37,966 nucleotides of DNA from Rhodobacteraceae bacterium HLUCCA09 (lineage in GTDB: Bacteria; Pseudomonadota; Alphaproteobacteria; Rhodobacterales; Rhodobacteraceae), in contig LJNT01000188.1 of NCBI GenBank assembly GCA_001314685.1, forward strand, positions 1 through 37,966, in the 5' to 3' direction. The first letter of the stretch is position 1; the number at the start of each line of letters is the position of its first letter. A program made the translations under genes and the position numbers. Of this stretch, positions 34,063 to 37,966 are shown piece after piece. The notes beneath the pieces were generated by a model. It had not been told where the DNA came from. It saw only the letters and a program-made list of their open reading frames with translations, and did not search any database.

Positions 34063-34075
34063 CGGTCGCCCCGTC

Positions 34076-34092
34076 CCCCGGCCCGGCCGGGG
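34076..34092. terminator. GC palindrome between convergent genes
   Basis: CCCCGGCC-C-GGCCGGGG, a perfect 17-nt palindrome, fills the 51-bp gap between two convergent genes. No T-run is present on either strand, so it would be a weak bidirectional terminator. Confidence 0.45.
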
Positions 34093-34113
34093 CGCGATGC
34101 AGGCCGCCCCGCC

Positions 34114-34902
34114 TCAGGATTCGTCGGGTGTGACGAGGCCGTGTCGGGTGAGTTCCTCCGGCAGCAGCACGTAGATTTCCGCGGGCGGGGTCGAGAGCGC
34201 CGGGATCATCACGCGCGGATCCACGCCCATGTCGGAGAGATGCGCCATCACCTCGGCCTGCCCGCGCTGGATGTCCTCAATCGCGAGAAAGGCGGGCAGG
34301 TAGCTGTTCTCGCCGTGGTAATGCTGGTGCACGCCCACGGCCGCGCCCTCTCCCACGCGCCGCTCCACGCCGCCCGCAAGGATGTAGGGGCAGGCCGACA
34401 GGCAGAGGCGCTCTGCCGCCACTTCGGTCGCCAGCCCCGCCGAGCGCACCGCGCGGCCGATCTCCAGCGCCTCCGACACCGAGCCCCCCGTGGAATGCAG
34501 GGCGAGTGTCGCGGGCGGCTCTTCCCGGCCCGCCAGCCATTCGGCGAAGCGCCCCGCGTCGCCCGACGCGATCGCGCCGGTGGCGCGGGCGATATCGCCC
34601 TCCTGCTCGAACAGGAGGCGCGAGGGCATGTCGCCCGCCGCCGGAAGATCGGGCAGGTCGGAAGGCGCGAAGCGGCGGCGCTGGTCGCCGGGCGCCACCG
34701 GCGCCTCGAGCCCCGGTGGCCGCGTTCCGGGCAGCGCGAAGGGCAGGCCGCCCGGCCAGCCGCCGGGCGGCAGCGCGCGCCCGATCTCGGCCGCGGCGAG
34801 GGCAAGGGCGAGGGCGACCTGCAACAGCAGCATCCCGCGCAGGGCGCGTCGTGTGCCGCGCATCGGGTCGGGCGGCGCAGGGGGCCGCGCATCGGCGGCC
34901 AT
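34114..34902 (-). CDS. Periplasmic ClpP-fold protein (COG3904-like)
   Basis: A 262-residue protein. A helix near residues 25-43 (LLLQVALALALAAAEIG) is a signal anchor. Residues about 85-262 match the ClpP/crotonase-like fold of COG3904 proteins: LALHSTGGSVSEALEIGRAVR (oxyanion Gly-Gly turn), AERLCLSACPYILAGG with a Ser at the nucleophile position, and VGVHQHYHG with a candidate catalytic His. This is the pattern of a periplasmic serine protease-like protein, but activity is inferred. The ATG at 34902 follows GGGGCGGCTGAG and lies 1 bp after the stop of the coiled-coil membrane protein gene, so the two are co-transcribed and probably act together. A start at 34863 is also possible. Confidence 0.72.
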   Translation of the reverse strand: MAADARPPAPPDPMRGTRRALRGMLLLQVALALALAAAEIGRALPPGGWPGGLPFALPGTRPPGLEAPVAPGDQRRRFAPSDLPDLPAAGDMPSRLLFEQEGDIARATGAIASGDAGRFAEWLAGREEPPATLALHSTGGSVSEALEIGRAVRSAGLATEVAAERLCLSACPYILAGGVERRVGEGAAVGVHQHYHGENSYLPAFLAIEDIQRGQAEVMAHLSDMGVDPRVMIPALSTPPAEIYVLLPEELTRHGLVTPDES

Positions 34903-34903
34903 C

Positions 34904-36277
34904 TCAGCCGCCCCGGCCGGGCGCGAGCGGGCGGACCTCGGCCCCCTTCGCCTCCGGCTCCGGCGCCGGGTCCGGCTCCACGTGGCGCTCTGACCCATCC
35001 GGTGGCGCGGCAGGCGCCTCGGGCGCCCGGGTCTGCGGCACCTCGCGCGCCTCTTCGGCGCGGGTCATCGCGCCCTCGACCTCGCGCAGGCCCGCGAGCG
35101 CGGCGCGCAGCTCGCCGAGCGTCAGCGCGTCCTCGGTAGCGGCGGGCTCGCGGCCCGCGCGGATCGCGGCCTCGACGATCATGGCGACGAGCACCAGCAC
35201 CGCCGGCAACAGGTCGATCGCGATGGCCCCGGCCCAGGAGGGCACGAAGTTGCCGGCGTAGAGGATCACCGCATCGGCTGCCGAGATCGGCACGTAGGCG
35301 ACCTCTGCCGCGGGCGGCATCGCCATGACCTGCTCGGCCGCCTGCTCGAGCGTCGCCGCCCTCTGGCCGAGCACGGACAGGACCGAGCCGATCGTCGCCG
35401 CCTGCCCCTCGCGGGCGGCCTCGCTGCCGCCATCGAGCTCCGGCAGGACGACCGACGCCTCGAGATCGCGCGCGGCCCGCTCCACGAGCGGCGCGACCGA
35501 GAGCTGGCGCAGCCGGGTGATGATGCCCGCGAGGCGCACCGCCTCCTCGCTGAAGGTCACCGAACGCGGCTCGACCGGCCCGCGCTCGACCGTCAGCGCG
35601 CGCATCCGGCTGAGAATGGCGTTGCCCTCGGCGAAGGCCTGCTCGACCAGTTCGCCCTGCCCCGCGATCTGCGCTTCGAGCGCCGCGAGTTCGTCGGACT
35701 TCTGGCGCAGCACGCGGAAGACGGCGCCCTGCCCCGCGAGGCCCGACAGCTCGCCCGCCGCCTCGCGCTCCGACAGGTCCTCGAAGGTCTGGCGGGTGCG
35801 CGCCACATCCTGCTGGAGCGCCTGGGCGGAGACGGCGATCGCGTGGGCGCGCTCGAGGCTGTCCTGGTAGTCCTGCACGGTCTCGGCGAGGTGCTGCTCG
35901 ACGGCCGCGGCGCCCGCGAGCGCGGCGGCGTTGAGCCACGACGACATCGCCACGATGGCGAGCGAGCCGAGCGCCATCGACAGCAGCAGGCCGATCCGGG
36001 CCGAGGCGGTGCGCACGGCGGGCAGCAGCCGCATCATCCACGACCAGAAGACGAAGATGCCCACCGAGACGGCGATGGAATAGGCCAGTGCGGCAAAGAA
36101 CGACAGTGCGCCGGTATCGTCCAGCAGCGAGGAGACGCCGAGATAGGTGTAGATGCCCGAGGCCGTGGCCAGCACGCCGAGCGCGGTGGGCGTGATCGCG
36201 CCCAGTGCGCCCATGTGGGCGTCGAGTTCGCGGGCATGGCGCAGGCCCTGCGCCTCGGCGCGGCTGAGAGTGTCCAT
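34904..36277 (-). CDS. Four-helix membrane protein with central coiled coil, unknown function
   Basis: A 457-residue protein. Three transmembrane helices lie at about 27-50, 58-84 and 92-116 (LLSMALGSLAIVAMSSWL). A long, largely helical region (about 120-335; SAQALQQDVARTRQTFEDL, then QKSDELAALEAQIAGQGELV) follows and probably forms a coiled-coil hairpin. A fourth helix (about 343-372, IDLLPAVLVLVAMIVEAAI) precedes a cytoplasmic tail rich in Glu/Pro/Ala. The topology suggests a large soluble coiled-coil domain held between two membrane anchors. I recognise no family. The ClpP-fold gene follows after 1 bp. The start MDTLSRAEAQG at 36277 follows GAGGCAGCG. Confidence 0.75.
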   Translation of the reverse strand: MDTLSRAEAQGLRHARELDAHMGALGAITPTALGVLATASGIYTYLGVSSLLDDTGALSFFAALAYSIAVSVGIFVFWSWMMRLLPAVRTASARIGLLLSMALGSLAIVAMSSWLNAAALAGAAAVEQHLAETVQDYQDSLERAHAIAVSAQALQQDVARTRQTFEDLSEREAAGELSGLAGQGAVFRVLRQKSDELAALEAQIAGQGELVEQAFAEGNAILSRMRALTVERGPVEPRSVTFSEEAVRLAGIITRLRQLSVAPLVERAARDLEASVVLPELDGGSEAAREGQAATIGSVLSVLGQRAATLEQAAEQVMAMPPAAEVAYVPISAADAVILYAGNFVPSWAGAIAIDLLPAVLVLVAMIVEAAIRAGREPAATEDALTLGELRAALAGLREVEGAMTRAEEAREVPQTRAPEAPAAPPDGSERHVEPDPAPEPEAKGAEVRPLAPGRGG

Positions 36278-36366
36278 CGCTGCCTCCCCTCGGTCGCGTG
36301 CATCATAGGGCGGCAGCGCTTGCGGCGGAAGGGAACGGTGGCGTGTGGGGACGGGCTGCAGAGGCG

Positions 36367-36399
36367 ACCGCCCCCGCCCGGATCGCCGGCGGGGGCGGT
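36367..36399. terminator. Large GC hairpin left of the RNA candidate
   Basis: ACCGCCCCCGCC (36367-36378) and GGCGGGGGCGGT (36388-36399) form a perfect 12-bp stem with a 9-nt loop. No gene ends here on the plus strand. If an RNA were made from the minus strand of 36440-36572, this would be its terminator, although no T-run follows. Confidence 0.4.
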
Positions 36400-36439
36400 G
36401 GCGTGGCGGGGACCGTAGCGACCGTCGGGGCGTGCAATT

Positions 36440-36572
36440 CCCGAGGACCTGTTAATACAGGTGGGCGCCAGGTAGCCGGGCCAGGACCCGGGCAGAGCCA
36501 GCTCCCTCGGTGTTGCTTAAGGCCACCGGAATAGGGCCCCTGACGAGAAGAACAGACCCGCCAACGTTCAAG
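36440..36572 (+). ncRNA. Structured RNA candidate, possibly 6S RNA
   Basis: This gene-free stretch between two divergent genes has several nested helices and reads unlike protein-coding DNA: CCTGT/ACAGG (36448-36461), closing pair GGTGGG (36460-36465) with CCCGCC (36557-36562), CAGG with CCTG further in, GGGCAGAG/CTCCC terminal hairpin around 36490-36505, and CGGTG/CACCG hairpin with a GCTTAAGG loop on the 3' side. A rod with a central bubble and a small 3'-side hairpin resembles 6S RNA, and the GCTTAAGGCC and CCGGAATAGGGC segments look familiar from alphaproteobacterial 6S, but I cannot confirm this. Strand is uncertain: a TTGCCG-N17-TACCTT pair on the minus strand could drive the opposite orientation. 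Ends are approximate. Confidence 0.45.
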
Positions 36573-36663
36573 GTAAGGCGGTGGCGGGGGCGCGGCAAGG
36601 GGCGCGGCCGCGCGTCACGGGGACGTCGCGGGCGCCTGCATTGCCGGCGCCGCCTTGCGTTTC

Positions 36664-36678
36664 GTTCACACTTCGTTC
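36664..36678 (+). promoter_or_regulatory. LexA (SOS) box of mmcB
   Basis: GTTC-N7-GTTC (GTTCACACTTCGTTC), the direct-repeat LexA operator of alphaproteobacteria, lies 12 bp upstream of the mmcB ATG. It is formed by two copies of TTCGTTCAC (36661-36669, 36672-36680). Confidence 0.8.
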
Positions 36679-36690
36679 ACCTTCTTGCCC

Positions 36691-37188
36691 ATGCCCGACG
36701 ATCGCCTCGCCCCCGACGCCCTAACCGCCGCTTCCGCCCCGGCCCTGTCGCCGGGACAGTTGATCGCGCGGGGCGTCTGCCGGGCGCTGTCGGCCGAGCA
36801 CGATTTCGCCTGCGCCGAAGAGGTGACGCTCGCCACCGGCCTGCGGGTCGATGTGATGGCGCTGGGGCCGAGGGGCGAGGTCTGGGTGATCGAGTGCAAG
36901 TCGTGCCGCGCCGATTTCGTCTCGGACGGCAAGTGGCGAGGCTATCTCGACTGGGCCGACCGCTTCTTCTGGGCGGTCGGGCCCGACTTTCCGACCGAGC
37001 TGCTGCCCGAGGGGACGGGGCTGATCCTGGCCGACGCCTGGGGCGCCGAGATCGTGCGGATGGGACCCGAGACAAGGCTCGCCGGCGCACGGCGCAAGGC
37101 TCTGACGCTGCGGCTCGCGCGGCTCGCCGCGCGGCGGGCGCAGGCGGCGCGCGACCCCGAGGCCGCGGCCCGGCGCGGGCTCGCCTGA
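36691..37188 (+). CDS. mmcB: MmcB family DNA repair protein
   Basis: A 165-residue protein of the MmcB family (formerly DUF1052), named for mitomycin C resistance in Caulobacter. The core resembles a PD-(D/E)xK nuclease: RVDVMALGPRGEVWVIECKS places D54 and the E68-x-K70 pair in the expected arrangement, followed by SCRADFVSDGKWRGYLDWADRFFWAV. It is a cytoplasmic, probably DNA-acting protein. The ATG at 36691 has a poor Shine-Dalgarno sequence; an upstream TTG at 36655 would put the SOS box inside the gene and is rejected. The LexA box immediately upstream indicates DNA-damage induction, as reported for the Caulobacter gene. Whether it cuts DNA is not settled here. Confidence 0.92.
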   Translation: MPDDRLAPDALTAASAPALSPGQLIARGVCRALSAEHDFACAEEVTLATGLRVDVMALGPRGEVWVIECKSCRADFVSDGKWRGYLDWADRFFWAVGPDFPTELLPEGTGLILADAWGAEIVRMGPETRLAGARRKALTLRLARLAARRAQAARDPEAAARRGLA

Positions 37189-37355
37189 ACCGGAGGTCGC
37201 GCGCCCCGCATCGGCGGCGCCTCGCGCGCGGTCGATGCGCCACAGCCCCCGGGGCGTGACAGGTCGCCGCGCCTGCGGTATGGATCGAGGCAACGGCCGA
37301 CAACAGGCCGACGAGGCACGCAGGCATCTTCCAGGCAAGAACATCGAGGCGGATC

Positions 37356-37943
37356 ATGGTCATCTTTCCCAATGCAGGCTGCCGGCCGACCCGGCGGGCC
37401 TTCCTCGCGTCGGCAGGCGCGAGCGCGGCGACGCTCGCACTTGCGGGCTGCAACAACGGCATCGGCTCGAACGGGGCGGCGCGGATCGACGCGCGGGTCG
37501 ACGAGACCCGGCGCTTCCTCTTCGAGACATACCCCGCGACGGAGCAGCTGGAGACGGATTCGGCCGGCCAGCTCTACATGCCGCTCGTCACCGAGGCGGG
37601 CCTCGGCATCGGCGGCAGCTACGGCACCGGGGCGCTGCGGATCAACGGCGCGACGGTGGATTACTACGCCGCCTTCACGGCCACCCTGGGTCTGCAGGCG
37701 GGCGCGCAACAATATGCGCATGCGCTGTTCTTCATGACACCCGAGGCGCTGCGCCGCTTCCGGACCTCGGCAGGCTGGACCGCCGGCGCGGAGGCGCAAT
37801 ACGCCACGCTTGACCGCGGCGGGAACATCTCGGCGGACACGCTGACCACGCTCGACCCGGTGATCGCGCTCGTCTTCGCGCAGTCGGGGTTGATCGCCGG
37901 CGCGACGCTGCAGGGCACGAAATACCAGCGGATCATCCCCTGA
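37356..37943 (+). CDS. SYLF (YSC84-like) domain lipoprotein with Tat signal
   Basis: A 195-residue exported protein. The N-terminus contains a twin-arginine pattern (TRRAFLASAG) and a lipobox LAGC, so it is probably a Tat-exported lipoprotein with the modified Cys at about position 32. The remainder matches the SYLF/YSC84 lipid-binding domain: MPLVTEAGLGIGGSYGTGAL, YYAAFTATLGLQAGAQQYAHALFFMTPEAL. Bacterial SYLF proteins are of unknown function; lipid binding is known for eukaryotic members. The ATG at 37356 fits; the preceding 167 bp contain nothing I can name. Confidence 0.87.
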   Translation: MVIFPNAGCRPTRRAFLASAGASAATLALAGCNNGIGSNGAARIDARVDETRRFLFETYPATEQLETDSAGQLYMPLVTEAGLGIGGSYGTGALRINGATVDYYAAFTATLGLQAGAQQYAHALFFMTPEALRRFRTSAGWTAGAEAQYATLDRGGNISADTLTTLDPVIALVFAQSGLIAGATLQGTKYQRIIP

Positions 37944-37966
37944 CCGGCCGGGGCCGGGGGGCGCGG

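Noticed and set aside
36420-36600. tmRNA, SRP RNA or RNase P RNA as identity of the RNA candidate
   Set aside because: I find no tag-peptide reading frame or T-loop/CCA for tmRNA, no GGAAGCAG loop for SRP RNA, and no universal RNase P core motifs. Length also argues against RNase P.

Overview
The window is a high-GC chromosomal segment of an alphaproteobacterium, most probably a member of the Rhodobacteraceae (roseobacter/Rhodobacter group). This is suggested by the cta cytochrome-oxidase gene order with a small CoxF-like ORF, a dprA-topA pair, the three-gene sulfite dehydrogenase set soeABC, an N-terminally extended S9 protein, a Hint_2-type RTX protein, and intergenic copies of a dispersed motif (ATATTTG or GTATTTG followed by a CAGAAAGAAG or CAAGAAGAAG purine run) that I associate with this family. 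No insertion sequence, prophage, CRISPR array, tRNA or rRNA was seen.

Layout. Positions 102-4513 (minus) hold ctaC-ctaB-small ORF-ctaG-ctaE-surf1: two structural subunits and the assembly/heme-O genes of an aa3-type cytochrome c oxidase; subunit I lies elsewhere. Reading the other way are tldD (5010), dprA (6911, TTG start) and topA (8418), then a CsbD-like stress protein. rplM-rpsI (12677-11719, minus) follow with a promoter and a textbook terminator. speD-speE (13035-14550) make spermidine, converging by a few bases on a PaaI-type thioesterase. A crotonase-fold protein lacking both catalytic glutamates and a membrane-anchored spermidine-synthase-like protein follow, then an 804-residue dimethylglycine/sarcosine dehydrogenase-type flavoprotein.

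The minus strand from 22740 to 20245 encodes an 831-residue acidic RTX protein ending in a Hint domain. After a 738-bp gene-free stretch come a host-attachment (eRF1-fold) protein with a disordered N-terminal extension and an orphan ParA ATPase. prfC (25214) runs divergently and appears to be transcribed without a leader. soeABC (27399-31882) encodes a cytoplasmic molybdenum sulfite:quinone oxidoreductase, followed by a 540-residue Ala/Pro-rich protein and a small membrane protein. A minus-strand pair (36277-34114) encodes a four-helix membrane coiled-coil protein and a ClpP-fold periplasmic protein. The right end holds a structured RNA candidate (possibly 6S RNA), mmcB with an alphaproteobacterial LexA box, and a Tat-type SYLF lipoprotein.

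Most of the window is ordinary core genome. The observations I rank highest are the LexA box of mmcB, the leaderless prfC promoter, the composite palindromic repeats, the RNA candidate at 36.4-36.6 kb, the catalytically degenerate crotonase, and the uncharacterised membrane/ClpP-fold gene pair.
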